From NCBI GenBank assembly GCA_958450325.1, contig OY288245.1, positions 62,173,441 through 62,237,440 of the forward strand: a stretch of 64,000 nucleotides of DNA, written 5' to 3'. Numbering within the stretch: the stretch's first letter is position 1; every line of letters starts with the position of its first letter. The DNA comes from Agrostemma githago. Lineage: Eukaryota; Streptophyta; Magnoliopsida; Caryophyllales; Caryophyllaceae. Positions 11,760 to 25,515 of the stretch are shown here, piece after piece. The translations under genes and the position numbers were made by a program. Below the pieces are notes generated by a model. That model was not told the origin of the DNA. It saw nothing but the letters and a program-made list of their open reading frames with translations, and did no database searches.

Positions 11760-14700
11760 CTATTATAATGAAAACACTCACAACCATCCTTACCTCTCCT
11801 ACAAGCCAGAAAATGTCCAAAATCCTCAAGTTCTCCAAGCTTCACAACAAAATCAACAACCCTATGTTGCCCTCCCTTTAGAGGCAACCAAGGGAATCAA
11901 GGCAACCAAATTAAGGTCATTCAAAAATTACCAACAACAAAATGCCTTTCACAATCAAGGCTTCCAAAACCAAAGGTTCCACAATCAAAACCAACAAGGT
12001 TTTCAAGGAAACCAAAATTCTCAAGGGTTCCAAAATCACAATCAAGGTTTTCAAAATCAAGGGGAACTTCGAAGGTCAAGGTACTTTTCAAAATCAACAA
12101 GGGTTTCAAGGTAATCAACAAGACAATAGGCCTAAAAGTGGCTCTCTCACATATGATTATGGCTTCCCCTTAGCCATTATCAATACTCCACACACTCAAC
12201 GATCTTCAACTCCGAACTTTGGCATGCAAAAGACGTTGTTGGACATGCAAAGGAGTAACCAAGAAATGCAACGCAATCAAATGAAATACCAAGGACTCAA
12301 CAAGAGTTATATGCCCAAGTGCAAAAAGACAACAAGGCTAAGGACACTCATGTTAAAATGCTAGAGACACAATTGTCTCGAGTAGCCTCAGGGAGTTCTT
12401 CAAGGCAAAAAGGGCAATGCTCAATGTACAACACCAAATCAAGCGACCGCTAATGCTATCACCTTGAGGAGTGGTTTTAGTTATGAGGGACCTATGATGT
12501 CCATTGAAGATGAATTTGTGGGAGAACAAAGCGAAGAACCTATACTTGAACAGGTTGAACAACCTCTTGATGACTCTTGTGATGAAGAAGTCCCTAACCC
12601 GGACTTAGGTGAAGAGGTACTTCTTGAGGATATAGATGAGCGTGGCAATGTTCTTTCATCGCAAAAGACTTCAAACACTTTCACCCCATATGAGAAGCCC
12701 AAATATAAAGGAGCTTCCTTAAAGCAAAAAGAAAGTCAAGGTGAAAAATCAAAGTCCGAAGAAGTTGAGGATGCCACTAAGGTAAAACTACCTTTTCCAT
12801 CTAGACAATCCAAGTCCAAGACGAACAAGCAATTTGAGAAGTTCCTTGAGCTTGTGAAGAACTTAAAAGTTAGCATCCCCTTTACCGAGTTGATTACTCA
12901 AGTTCCAACTTATGCTCGGTTCATGAAAGAAATCTTGTCTAGGAAGAGATCCTTGGTGGAGCCCGAAACCATTGCTTTCACGGGAGAGTGTAGTGAGATG
13001 TTCCTACGCCCTTCCACACCAAAACTTAAGGATACGGGTAGCTTCTCTATACCATGTAAGATCGGCAATGTGCATATTGAGAGGAACTTATGTGATATGG
13101 GAGCAAGTGTGAGTGTCATCCCTTATTCCATTTGAGAGAAGGTGGCGATGAACGTGCAAAAATGCACCGCTATCACTCTTCAAATGGCGGATCGTTCCAT
13201 AAAGCACCCCTTAACCATAATTGAAGATGTCTCGTTTTGGATTGGTAAGTCTTCATCTCAGTGGACTTCATCGTGCTTGATATGGCCGAAGATGCAAACA
13301 TTCCTATCATTCTTGGAAGACCGTTCCTTCACATTGGAAATTGGGAATGAGAAGGTCTCTTTTGACCTACATAGCACAATGAAGACACCAAATGTGAACG
13401 ACTCTTGTTGCGTCATCGACATACTAGATGGAGTCGTGGAAGAAGCTACCGAGACCATGCTTGTGAGAGATCCCCTAGAAGCTCTATTCACTATGGAGCT
13501 TGAGAAGGCTACGAAAGGCTTATGGAAAGATGATTTTAATGCACTCAAGGAAACTTTGGGAAAGATGTCATTCCAAAGAAGTGGGTTAAGGATCAAGCTA
13601 CTCTATTGACACATGCTCGGTTGAGGTAAAGCAACTTGACCTTAAGCCCCTTCCCCCTAATTTATCTTATGTTTTTCTTGATGATGTTGAGTCTTTCCCA
13701 GTAATTGTTAATGCTAAGTTTGAATGTGGCCAATTGGACTCTTTGCTTGAGGTTTTGAGGAAACACAAGAGTGTCATTGGTTATAGCCTTGAGGATCTAC
13801 AAGGGATTAGTCCCGATTTTTGCATGCATATGATACATTTAGAGGACGACTTTAAACCAAGTGTCCAAGGTCAAAGGAGGTTAAATCCTAATATGCAAGA
13901 AGTTGTGAAAAAAGAGATAATGAAGTTACTTGATGTCGGGATCATATATCCCATTTCTAGTTCTCATTGTGTTAGCCCGATACAAGTGGTTCCTAAGAAA
14001 GAGGGAATCATGGTCATTAAAAATGAGAAAGCTGAGCTTATCCCACTAGGTGTGTCACCGGATTTAGGATGTGAATAGACTATAGGAAGCTAAACAATGC
14101 CACAAAGAAAGACCACTTCCTCTTTCCCTTCATAGACCAAATGCTAGAGAGGTTAGCCTCACATTCGCATTTTTGCTTCCTAGACGGGTTTTCGGGATTT
14201 TTCCAAATCCCTATACACCCGGAAGACCAACACAAGACCACCTTTACCTGTCCTTATGGAACCTTTGCATATAAACGCATGTTCTTCGGTTTGTGCAATG
14301 CCTCGGCAACCTTGCAAAAGTGCATGAGGGAGATTTTTTCAGATTACATCGAGTCTATTGTAGAGGTATTCATGGATGATTTAAGTGTGTATGGAAAGGA
14401 CTTTGATTCATGCTTGTTAAATTTGTCTAAATTCCTTGCTAAATGTGAAAAGGTTAACTTGGTTTTTAATTGGGAGAAGCGTCATTTCATGGTGAATGGG
14501 TATCGTGCTTGGTCATTTGATTAAGGACCGGGGTATCCAAGTGGATGGGGCAAAGGTTCAAGTAATTGAAAAATTGCCACCACCTACTAACATCAAGGAA
14601 GTAAGGAGTTTTTTAGGCCATGCGGGTTTCCACCATCGTTTTATAAATGACTTTTCAAAATTGGTCAAACCACTCACTCAACTCCTCTTGAAGGATGCCC

Positions 14701-14763
14701 CATTTGTATGGACTAATGCGTGTGATGAGGCTTTTGCTAGGTTGAAACATGTCTTATCATGCG
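11760..14763 (+). pseudogene. Athila-type Ty3/gypsy relic: gag end, protease, reverse transcriptase
   Basis: The stretch starts with a Gln/Asn-rich gag end (about 11820-12130). It continues with the ANAITLRSG boundary motif (about 12447-12475) and a protease region with DMGASVSVIP (about 13095-13130). The latter is preceded by the lineage-typical PTYARFMKEIL. The RT follows in three frames: 13734-14078 (fingers), 14141-14524 with YGTFAYKRMFFGLCNASA and the catalytic FMDD near 14370, and 14496-14763 with LGHLIKDRGIQVD and VRSFLGHAGF. Frameshifts and stops occur at least near 13135, 13250, 13605, 14030 and 14500. Both LTRs, the RNase H and the integrase are missing. The right side is cut by an LTR-like sequence starting TGTAACACCC. 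Confidence 0.88.
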
Positions 14764-15140
14764 TGTAACACCCATGATTTTATTAATTAAATTAAATTAA
14801 AGTTATGTTCGTATTTTTATTTTGTTTGCGATTTAACTCGTAATTCGTAAAATTATTATAAAACGAATTTATCGTTTAATCGTTTCAAACTCTTAAAATT
14901 TTATTTGTTTCGAAAACTCTATTATATTTAAAACATATTTTTATTTTTGTTTCGATTTATTTTATACATTTAATTTAATTCTTATTAAAAGTCTATTTAG
15001 ACGATTTAAATTCTAAATTCTTTTTATTTATTTATATTTAGGCTCGAATTTCTATTTTTGGCTCAAAGCTCATTTATTTAAGTTTCGTCAAAACATCTAT
15101 TACCTTTCCTCGAAAAATCAATTTAATTCACTTTATCAAA
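14764..15140 (+). repeat. LTR-like fragment starting TGTAACACCC
   Basis: The copy begins TGTAACACCCATGATTTT directly where the Athila frame stops. That start is typical of plant gypsy LTRs, and a similar start (TGTAATACCCCG) occurs at 30750. The rest is AT-rich without genes. The right end is undefined and merges into element B near 15140. Confidence 0.45.
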
Positions 15141-15162
15141 GATTTGTTATTTATCGAATTCA

Positions 15163-18099
15163 ATGATCGCGACATCTTCATCTATTGTTGATAAGCAATT
15201 CGTGGAGTACAACAATGATGAGTTTCGATATATTTTTTTCGGTAAAATGTAATTGTAATAATTAACTTTGAGTCACAATTTAATTACATAGCCAAGACAC
15301 GCCCTTCTCTACTACTAATAATTGATACCTAGTAGTCTAACCCAATTTCTATCAACACAAGTTTTAATCGAATGAATTTTAGCATCTAATCTCCTACACA
15401 CCTCCCTTTTAACCTCTTGAATTAAGCTACTTGGGCTCCGGAGATAGTAGTTAATCCTAAAGTTATTACGTTCATGCCAAACAAGATATATCAGTCCCAA
15501 TAAAGCTGAACACGCTATCTGCTTCAGCATTGCTGATTTTGCCCTCCAATTTACGCACCAGTCCACAGAATTTGCAGCAGGAATCGGAACAGCAATCCAC
15601 TGCTGTAACAATCTAAAGCATCGACTGCTGTAATCACATTCAAAAAATAAATGCTTGCTCGTCTCCGAATGTGACTGACAGAAGAAGCATAAGTCATCTC
15701 TTATAACCCCAAATCTGCACAATCTTTCCCTCGTTAATAGTCTGTTATGCATAAGCAACCAGGCTATAAAAGAATACCTAGGTGTTGCCATTCTGCACCA
15801 CAGAATGGGCTGCCAATTAACCTTCATTGCCTGACCTTTAAGCCATCTATACCCCTCCTTAATTCCACTTCCCATTTCTGAACGGATCGAGAAACAGATC
15901 TTTAATAGAGCATATCTGCCTCCAACTCCAACTTTTGGCTTGTGATGGTTCATACTCCAACCAGTTCTCCCCTTTCAGATAAATCGTATTTACACATTTA
16001 ATCCATAAGTGGTCTTTCTTCTCATGTATCCACCAGTTGAACTTACAGATGTTTGCCTTATTCCATAAAGTAGCATTAAGTATACCCAAACCACCATTCC
16101 TGCAATCTTTCCAGCAGTTCGCCCATGACATAAGCGAGACCTTTTGGTAATTCTCTTCCCCATACCATAGATAGTTCCTACAAATACGTTCAATACGTTT
16201 GATCACCCCGCTAGGAAGGAGGAAGACTCGACTCCAATAAGAGTGCAGCTGCGTTAGTACAGCCCTGACTAGAGTAAGTCGTCCTGCATAAATAAGCTTC
16301 CTCGTACCCCAGCCATGGATTTTCTTAGTCAGCCTTTCAGCCAGTATAGCACAATCTGTAGAGGACAATTTTTTGTATGAAATAGGTACCCCAAGATACC
16401 TAAATGGCAAAACCCCACAACTGAAACCAGAAAGATGCAACAGTGTTTGTTTAACCTGCTTAGTCACTCCGTTTATCACCATTTTAGATTTCTGCAGGTT
16501 TATCTCTAATCCTGAAGCCTAAGAGAACCACTCAAAGGTCTTTTTAATGCATCTCATAGATTCTACATTTGCATAACTGAATACCAATAGGTCATCTGCA
16601 AAACACAAGTGCGAAAGCTTAATTCTGTTGCAGAGTGAATGAAATTTAAACCCCCGCTTTAGTGTCATCACATCCATTAACCTTGTGAAGTATTCCATAC
16701 ACAAGGTAAAGAGGATGGGCGACATAGGATCCCCCTGCCTAATTCCTCGCTTTCCTTTGAAAAAAACCAGACAACGAACCATTTAAGGACATTGTATACG
16801 TAGGTGTGCTCACACACTCCATAATCCAGCCCACCATCTTATCAGGAATTTTCAGGGCCAGTAGCATTTGCCGAATAAAATCTCATTCAATAGAGTCATA
16901 CACCTTCTTTAGGTAAGAGTTTCGTTATTGCTTTCATGTTTTGCGTCAATTTTATTCATTTCATTCATCATAGATTCATATCAATGGTTCATTGCTCTCG
17001 TGTTAGTATAGATTCCAGATTGTTATGTTTATTATTTAGGTTTTTCATAATCTTCACTGCTTATTATTTAGGTTTTTCATAATCTTCATCAATTGTTATG
17101 CTTTTATTGCCATGGAAGTCATTAAGATGCTCCATATTATTAGATTTTACGTTTATAGTATGGAAACTGCATATTATTAAAGATCTGATCATTATATGAT
17201 TTTTCGCACAAACATATATATGGAGTTATTGTAATGCACATAATGTGTTACTTTAATATGGACCATCCATTATTTTAATTTCTAACCCCTGTGTATAGGC
17301 ATCTTCTGTTAGTTGAATCTCGTGTTACTTTAATGCACTTCATCTGTTACTTTAGTTCTTGTCATCTGTTACTGTAATGCATTGGAGTAACAAAGGATTT
17401 AGAATACCGCCATATTAAAAAAAAAAGATACTGCTTCCTATAATGATGGAACGTGATTACCATCAAAATAGGAAACAATATCAAAGTACAACGCTCTCAT
17501 TCATACTCTTATTCATAGCAGTATACATGTTTATACTGTATGTCATTCATACTCTCATTCATGACGTTCAATCAAAACATTCTTCAATCAAAGTATACAC
17601 GTTCAATCAATCCGCTCTAATACACGTTCAATCATTCATCTTCTTCTTCGCGCGGTTGCAATTTCTCCTTCAATGGCAGTTATGCAAATTGTCGTGAGTT
17701 TTTTCTTTATACTTTATACATGAAACGTCATGGAAGTCATTAAGATGCTCCATATTATCAGATTTTACGTTTATAGTATAGAAACTGTATATTATTAAAG
17801 TTCCGATTGGAGTAACGAGTCATCATCATTAGAATAACACACCTAATGTATTACAGTAACACGTTTGAAGCATTGGAGTAACATGTCATCGGATTTAATT
17901 ATTAATATTTTGGTTAGAATACCGCCATATTTCAAGTTTTGATTGTTTGTTTGTCGCCACGTTTATTGGCATTGTTCTTGTTTTTGTAGTTGACGCAAAA
18001 GCACAGGAATGGTGCAGGGATGTGGGTGAGAGTTTCACTCCATACATAGAGCAGATCTTCAAAGAAGAAGAAGAAGAAGAAGAAGAAGAAGAATTCTGA
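15163..18099 (+). pseudogene. Decayed FAR1-like gene copy in element B
   Basis: The first-exon relic at 15163 encodes MIATSSSIVDKQFVEYNN, close to the start of the copy at 883. The donor GTGAG there is changed to ATGAG. The last-exon relic (17990-18099) follows a TTTTTGTAG acceptor and encodes EWCRDVGESFTPYIEQIF. It then runs directly into about ten Glu residues and a stop. The FAR1 core present in the other copy is therefore deleted here. A LINE sits in the first intron. An alternative small ATG exon with a GTGAGT donor lies at 17672. Confidence 0.6.
15232..16916 (-). pseudogene. 5'-truncated L1-type LINE: reverse transcriptase C-terminal half and zf-RVT domain
   Basis: On the minus strand the copy begins near KKVYDSIE. 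It then shows GIRQGDPMSPILFTL and the catalytic FADD in HLCFADDLLVF, followed by FRYLGVPIS, WGTRKLIYAGRL and a zf-RVT-like segment with LCFFCQSHSETSKHLFFEC. A frameshift near 16783, an in-frame TAG near 16521 and a frameshift between 15860 and 15950 kill it. The 3' end lies at 15232 with a short T run (poly-A on the minus strand). Flanking sequences GAGTTTCGATAT (15220-15231) and GAGTTTCGTTAT (16917-16928) form a 12-bp duplication with one mismatch. Confidence 0.92.
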
Positions 18100-18779
18100 G
18101 TAGGACAATATATTTTTGGAGTAACATACATTATTCGTTAGAGTAACATACTGAATAAGTTACAGTAACACAGTTTATGAGAATAACTTGATTTCCAATA
18201 TCCAGTTCTTAAAGTAACAGGTGTGACACCATTGGAATTATAATAGAGTTTTATAATTTCTGTTTTGGAGTATCCTTAATAGAAACATACATTATTCTTT
18301 TGGTTGATTGGAAGTCCTGTTTTGCAAATGACTATTATGCAACGTAACAGATTTTATGAGTTAAAGTAACACAGTTCATGAATTAAAGTAACACATTGTA
18401 TGAGTTAGAGTAACAGTTTTTGCAAGAGACTATTATACAACGTAACAGATTTTATGAGTTAAAGTAACACAGTTCATGAATTAAAGTAACACATTGTATG
18501 AGTTAAAGTAACATAGTTTATGGGTTATGGCAGTAACATAGTAACATACGTACAATGACAGTAAGAAAATGATGATTTTTAGGTGAAGATGAAAAAAAGT
18601 TAATTTTGAAGAAACTTGTTGTGTGAGAGAAAGAGGCAGTTAAAAGATTGATAGGAGAGAGAGAACATTTGCATTGAGATAATTAAGGAAGAGAGAGAAA
18701 TGATATATTTACAAAGATTTTTTAGTTATTTCCTTATTTCACCTCAAGCAATCACAATCATCCATCTTCCACTTGATCA
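16929..18779 (+). other. Non-coding interior of element B with AGTAACA words
   Basis: Intron-like DNA of the FAR1-like relic holds 'gtaaca' words at 17230-17430, 17805-17885 and 18115-18545. A unit of about 95 bp ('gagactattatacaacgtaacag...') is tandemly duplicated at about 18330-18515. The right end matches the purine-rich tails of the other elements. Apart from the last-exon relic, no gene is seen. Confidence 0.6.
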
Positions 18780-18979
18780 TGAAGGAGTTATGTCCACTTC
18801 TTATTATGAAGGAGATTATTTATGAACCGTCCGTGGAGATTATATATATTTCTGGGTTTATTATACTTCTTATTAATACGTTGTCCGCTACAAATAAGGT
18901 ATAATTGTTATGCCTCTACTTTTATCTTTTTGGATAATACTCGTAATAGTCTTTGGGTTTAAGGGTTGTAACCCTACAG

Positions 18980-18991
18980 TGGTATCAGAGC
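18980..18991 (+). other. Primer-binding site, tRNA-iMet
   Basis: TGGTATCAGAGC lies 1 bp after the left LTR. It is the standard Ty1/copia primer site complementary to the 3' end of initiator tRNA-Met. Confidence 0.93.
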
Positions 18992-21900
18992 CTCTGTTAC
19001 GTAGTATTAATCTAATCGACGTGAATCTTTGACTCATAATGATTATGAGAGATTCCAACCGCGTATTAATTTGATTATATTCATCATCCGGAGAATTGTT
19101 CTCGTTGGTGTATAATTTCAGTAAGATAATTTAATTGACGTTAATGATTGCATGATTGTTTGATATTGATTCCGCGTGTTGCCACATTATCCTACGCTGC
19201 AAATAAGTCTCTTTGATCTGATTGCATCTTTTGCATTGTCAATTTGTCATGCTTACACTATTGCACACTCAGTATGTATGTGGGTTCTAATTTGCAACAA
19301 GTGATTATTGTAAATCATGTACATACCATTTGTTTCATAATATAAGGATGATCATTCACAAATGTTTTGCTATTCAACTTTCGTTCACGTTTAGGGTTTG
19401 TTTTAATTTGTGGATTTAAACGGTTAAATTCTAATTTAAGATCTAATATTGATTATTTTTAATTTAATTTTGTCCTAAATTGACCCACTATAATACTCAA
19501 TTTTCTTGTTGACGATGAGACTAATTAGATTAATCAAGATTCGATTGAAATTGAAAACGTAAAATTACTAGAATTTATCGTTGACGATGAGACCTAATAA
19601 GATTAGAACAAGACTCGTTTTAATTATGGTGGAGACGGAACGAAAAGAGACCAACCCGGTTGGTACGAGTTTGACTCGGTGGGCACGAGTGTCACTCGGT
19701 CAGCACAGGTATGCCCGCTTGGAATGGGATGACCCGAGCGGCAAAGGTTTGACCAAGACGACACAATATTTACTCGGACAACATGGTGTCGGGTCGGGTG
19801 ACGCTTTTAAAAAAAGTCGTTTTCTTGCGTTTGTGTATTGATTATGAATCAAGCATGGATTATACTTTTATTTTTCCGAATCAACGAAAAATTAGTTTTC
19901 TAAATCGGCTAAGTAATTTTATGCATTTTAATTATCATGTTATCATAAATAGATCGGGAAAAGAGTTTCTCGAGTCCTATTTGATTTTGATGAATTGTTC
20001 ATCTATATGACAATTATAAGTTGCAGATCGATTGTGAATCGAGTTTTGTATATCCATTCAATTTTTCCGAGTGGGAAATTGTTCCTCGTAGATGGAAAAA
20101 TGAAAGATATTGGTGAAATTGTTCAAACCAAATAGTAATTATGAATTGCAATATGATTATGAATCAAAATAAGGGATCTTTTAACTTGTTTTATGCACAA
20201 ATCACTAGTAACAATTGAATTATTATGTCATACGATGCATGAATTTTATTGTTTGAGACTTGTGACTTGTGTGCTTAGAACTAATAGGTCGCCTTGTAAG
20301 TTGACCTAGTGGCATGGTTAGGACCCATATGCATTTAATCCCTCGCACAAATATTAAGTATTGTCTTTCCAGAATTGACCACTACAACAATTTCATACCA
20401 TTGGTTGAAGTGATTGCCTAAGCGGTGCTTTGCCGATGTGTGTGGACTGAGTAGGTGGGTAACGATTACCCACAGGTTCATTTTGGTTTGCTTAACATTG
20501 CTATCAAGTTGGACTTGGGCTTTGAGGCAAATAGTTGGTGTCATATGATGACTAATTCCGACGAACCAAGAATTACATATTGATGTAATTGACAATGTTG
20601 TTGTCTACCTTTACTTTTGGAGCTTGAGCAGTGAGCCCGAGTTCACTTGAGCGACAAAAAGTTTAGGATCTTGGAATATTATGCGAACTTGAGGGTAGTT
20701 TGCATGATTTTATCTTAAAATTGTTTATGATTATTAATATTAATTATCCTTTTACTTTGCATATAATTATAGTTGTAATTTAGTTCCTTTATCACATTTA
20801 TTAAAGATGAGTTTGAATTATTCAACCTTGTCGATTGGTATCTTGAGAATTGTTTTCAAAATTAGAGATATGCACTTTATCCTTGTGAAGGATAGTTTTG
20901 ACAAATTATAACCAGTGCTAATGTACAGTATGGACTGTATAATTAGAGTCATGGAGATGACTACTATAAGTACCAAAATCAATTGTTTCAATAAAGGAAA
21001 TCGTTCCCATTAAGTGAGAAAATGTTAAAGATGATCCAATTAATCCATGTCATATGATGAATGATTATCTTGATAATCATGAAATTTTGGATGCTTCTTT
21101 CTAAAGAATTAGAAATTGAAATCGTTTTAATTAGTCCTAAGTTTAGGTCACTTTATTATGAATAAACAGGTGACTTAATAAGGTTTCTTACCTTTTAGCA
21201 TGAGATGTTAAAAGACGGTTGAACATTGTATCAAGAAGGCAAATAATACTAATGTTCTATGAGTTCACTAAGAAAATTGGCTGAGATAATGATTAATGAA
21301 TCTAAGACGTTGGTTAAAGTAAGGGAAGGATAATTGTTGTCATACCCAAACTTGTTCCCAAGTTCAGATTAGGTACGAAATTATTTATCATTAATGTAAT
21401 GACAAATATATTGCATTGGTAGATAGCTTTCTAGAAGTGTACGTCTAGAAAATATGCAAATCAATTGAAGTATGACTTCAGGTGTGTATGTTAATAGAGT
21501 AATTGTTACTTTCATTCTACTGATTTGGTATAAAGATACCAAATGCGATTATTACATTGTAGATGTGATGGCTCAAAGAGAGTTGAATAATGAATTAAGT
21601 AAGCGTTTTATGATTGAAATGGACAAACGTTGTTATTTCAGTTCATAAAAGGAAGTCACTTGATTTTATTTTAAAGCTTAATACTGGGATTGAATAATTG
21701 TTATTCTTATACTAGTCATAAGCAAGAATATTGATTTGTTTCATGTATGGGCATAATATTTTTTAATAAAAGTAGAACAATTGTTGCTCTATACCTTGCA
21801 AGAATATGATGTACAATAAGAATAACATGATTGTTGGGCTTTACATTCCTAGTAGTGAATGCTTTTATTTGTAACATAACAATCAAAAGGTTCCGTCCCT

Positions 21901-24722
21901 CGACACGAGTTTTACCTATTATGGCATTGTCCTTAATCCATGAGACAAGAAATATAAGAATGTTTCATAATGATGAAATTATTAACCTTATTGATAAGGA
22001 TCAACTGAGGTGAATGGATCTTGTTTAGATGGGTAAATGACATTAGAAGTAACTCCTATTAATTGTAGTGGGAGGGTACTTAGACTTGTTGGATCACACA
22101 TATACAGATACATGTGAGTTTAACTAGTGATGTTGCAAAATGGGTAACATGTATGATTTTGTTCATTTGATGAATTTAAAACTGAATGCTTTGAATTGTT
22201 CAAGGAAATTCAGAGGTAAGTAAACGATCAACTTGATAAGTTGGTACGAGTCGTTCGATATGATTGAAACAGGGAGGAATTGAACTAAAAGATTGTGATC
22301 ATCTTAGAAGTAGTGAAAAGTGTTTCAAACTACATCGAACCATATTTGATATAATTTGGTCTATGATGAGTTATGCAGATTTTATTGACTGTTTAGAAAG
22401 TTATGCACTATAAAAGTCTTTGTACAATGTTATGAGATTGTCCATGTAAGTTGAAGAATATACACCATATGAGATATGGATTGAAAATGTTCTTAAAAAT
22501 CTTTTCTTAATTATCAAGTCAAGTTTAAAGAAAATTATTTTCTAGAATTTAGACTCAATTATGGCATGTGTTTTTTTTAGGGATATTATGTTGATTCTAC
22601 AAACCATCCAAATAACAAAATTGTTTTGTTACATGGAGTAGTATGTTTCTTTTAAAAATATGTGATTTTTAATAGAAACAATGGGAGTAAAATCGACCTT
22701 GAATTGTTCAAGATTAACATGAATTCTCTACAACTGTTGAAGAGGATATTGATGCATCCATGAAAAGTCATGATAATCTTACCTGTAAAATATTACCCTA
22801 CATAGGTATGACCTATGATGAAACAATAATGGGCAAAGACTTGAAAAGTCACATAAAATCTAATAGATTCTATATACCAAAACTACCAAATATAGACTTT
22901 GGTTAAATGGATCTTATAGTGAAGCATAGTCTTCAATATAAAGATGATATGGATTGATATAAGAGTATCTATGAAGCATAGTTAGTAGTTAAAGATTGAT
23001 CTCATAGTAGTGACTATGGAAAAACCCTTTTTACAACATTATGCTTACGTCTATTAGGATTGATTTAGCATTTTGAATGTCATCACTCATTATGATGAGT
23101 TTTGGACATATATATGTGAAATACATTTCTTGAAAGGGATGCAATATGATGTGTGCGACACTTCGTATGAATTTCATATTATTAAAATTGCTAGGCAAAT
23201 GTGAATATTCTAATTTGATTGGATCATGGAGCAAGTATCTTCGTTCTCAATGTGGTAATTCAAATATGTTTGTTTTCCTTTGAGACGAAGAGAGACAAAG
23301 TGTGTACAAGAGGTTAGTGGGAATGCATTTATCATTATGATTTGGTATGTAAGTGACATACTTCTCTAACTAAATGACATTTGATTGCTTTAGTCTATAT
23401 GAGACTTTGCAAGAAATGTGTTTATTATGTGCTCATGTGACGAGTAGATACTAATCTAGTGAGCACTAGAATGCTATCTAAGAATTGTTTCTTTGCGCTT
23501 AAGAAGCAAAAGGGGAAAATATTTAAGAGATGCGCATGATGTGATAAGCGAATAGTTGTAAACAAGTTACAACGATTCATATTTCCAAATACACAAAGTT
23601 GACATGAGATTGTAATCTCAGTAAATTTTGTTTTGGTTGAGAAGTTGTGTGTTGGAACGGTTCCAAAAACAACTTTGTGACTAGTATTATAACTAAAGTT
23701 AGTGTTCTATTGCTTTTGAAGCAAATAGACGTTTGATTACGAATCAAGCATACACTAAACTTTAAAGTTTATGAAGCAATTTGTTGCTTATTAAACTAAC
23801 AGTTTGCCTTAATTGAGATAAGGTAGATTGATCATATGCTTGTAAATAACCGATACAAGTGTTGTATGTCCCGAAACCTCCTCTAGATAAAGATCATATT
23901 GTTATGATTGGTATAAGACGCATGGGCGAGTGGTCTTAGTACTTTTAGAGGTGTTTGGTTTAGTGGGAGTTTTTTTGATAATTGATATATGTATGACATA
24001 TGGTCATTTTGTTAATGTAACCGAGTTTTGTCCCTAAATAATTTACATTAATGAAATAGATCACTAAGTACGTGACTTAGTCTTGGAACTCTATTTGGAT
24101 GATGTAATTATTTTATCTCTAGTCAGGGTATTGTGATGGGACATTTGAATACCCTTAAATGACTGGTGTGTGAGTTGGTTGATGACCAAGTTCCTTGAGT
24201 CATAGGTATTGAGATACTAAACCAGGCACACGGGTGTATGTTAAGAACATGCATTAGACAGACCCGCCGAAAAGGATTTTACTAAGATTTCGCTTAGTGT
24301 CAGTAAAGTTCTTTGCAAGTTATGAACTTGTACGGTCTTTAGACCTAAGTCTTTGACTATTCTGTACATGTGATGTGTATGCTTTGATCCTATTCCTCGT
24401 CAGCTGTGAAAGGGGGCTATGGATGGTTATTGGGCATGCATGGATCATGTGATAGGATGTGGTTAGACAAGAGGGGATTTGCTTTTACTTTATTGAAAGA
24501 AATTTATTGGCCACTCGAAGAGTGTGACTTGTACAAATGCGTGACCGCGCTCAGATAGGGTGATTGTCATCTATCTGCTCTTTTAACAAGTCAACTCAGA
24601 GATTCGAGTAAAAGATTGAGACATGCGAGGATGACACTTCTTCTTACCTCATTCTCAATTGGAGACAATAGTAGCAAAGAGACTTAACGCCGTTCGTGAG
24701 AGGACATGTACAAGTGGGAGAC

Positions 24723-24882
24723 TGAAGGAGTTATGTCCGCTGTCCTACGGATTAACCCGCTTAAGTCTATGTATCCGATATGCCTTGCTAGAGGTCGATG
24801 TCGGTTTGACATGTAAATAGGTTACGTGTCTGGTAGTCTTAAGTTGGCCCATCGGGTCACACACAATGTGTACGGGATATTA

Positions 24883-24926
<44 letters not shown>

Positions 24927-25454
24927 ATGTTAAATATACCGGGTCAGTAGTAATATGGACCCAGCTGCGTTGTTAGGGTAATTAGAGTTATACTAATAAT
25001 CTAATTATGGTAATTAGAGTTATGGAAATAACCTAATTCTACCTTCTTATCTCCCATATAAGGAGTTTCATATGATGAACCAATATATGGAATAAAGAGT
25101 ATTTACTCATAGTATATTCGTCTTATAAAGAGTTATAAGAGAGATATAGAGAGAAGTTGTGAGACGGTCTCACGTACCTTTATACTAGCATATACGTCGC
25201 AGTTCTGTACCGTGTGGATACCAAACGAGGCATCACGTTTGGGGTGCTTTATTCTGTCCGTCGAAATTATTTATTCTGTCCGTGGAGATTATTTATGAAC
25301 CGTCCGTGGATATTATATATATTTCTGGATTTATGATACTTCTTATTAATACGTTGTTCCGCTGCAAATAAGGTATAATTATTATGCCTCTACTTTTGTC
25401 TTTTCGGTTAATACTCGTAAAACAGTCCAGGGGTTTAAGGGTTGTAACCCTACA
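24723..25454 (+). repeat. Right (3') LTR of the copia element
   Basis: The LTR starts TGAAGGAG and ends GTTGTAACCCTACA. It contains a TA microsatellite (about 24889-24922) and is the fuller of the two LTRs. Confidence 0.88.
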
Positions 25455-25515
25455 GGTCAATGGTTCAAGATTGGACTCATGGACTCAATGTATATAGGAG
25501 GGCTCATTTGATCCT

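Larger units (their letters stand above)
18780..25454 (+). mobile_element. Decayed Ty1/copia retrotransposon
   Basis: The left LTR (18780-18978) begins TGAAGGAGTTATGTCC and ends CCCTACA. It is followed by the tRNA-iMet primer site TGGTATCAGAGC (18980-18991). The right LTR (24723-25454) has the same ends and follows a purine tract (ACAAGTGGGAGAC). The flanks GATCA (18775-18779) and GGTCA (25455-25459) are a 5-bp duplication with one mismatch. The left LTR is 199 bp against 732 bp on the right, so about 530 bp are deleted from it. The coding part is heavily mutated. A relic of the RT YVDD-type box is suspected near 23355 (GTATGTAAGTGACATACTTC), but no long frame survives. Confidence 0.88.
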
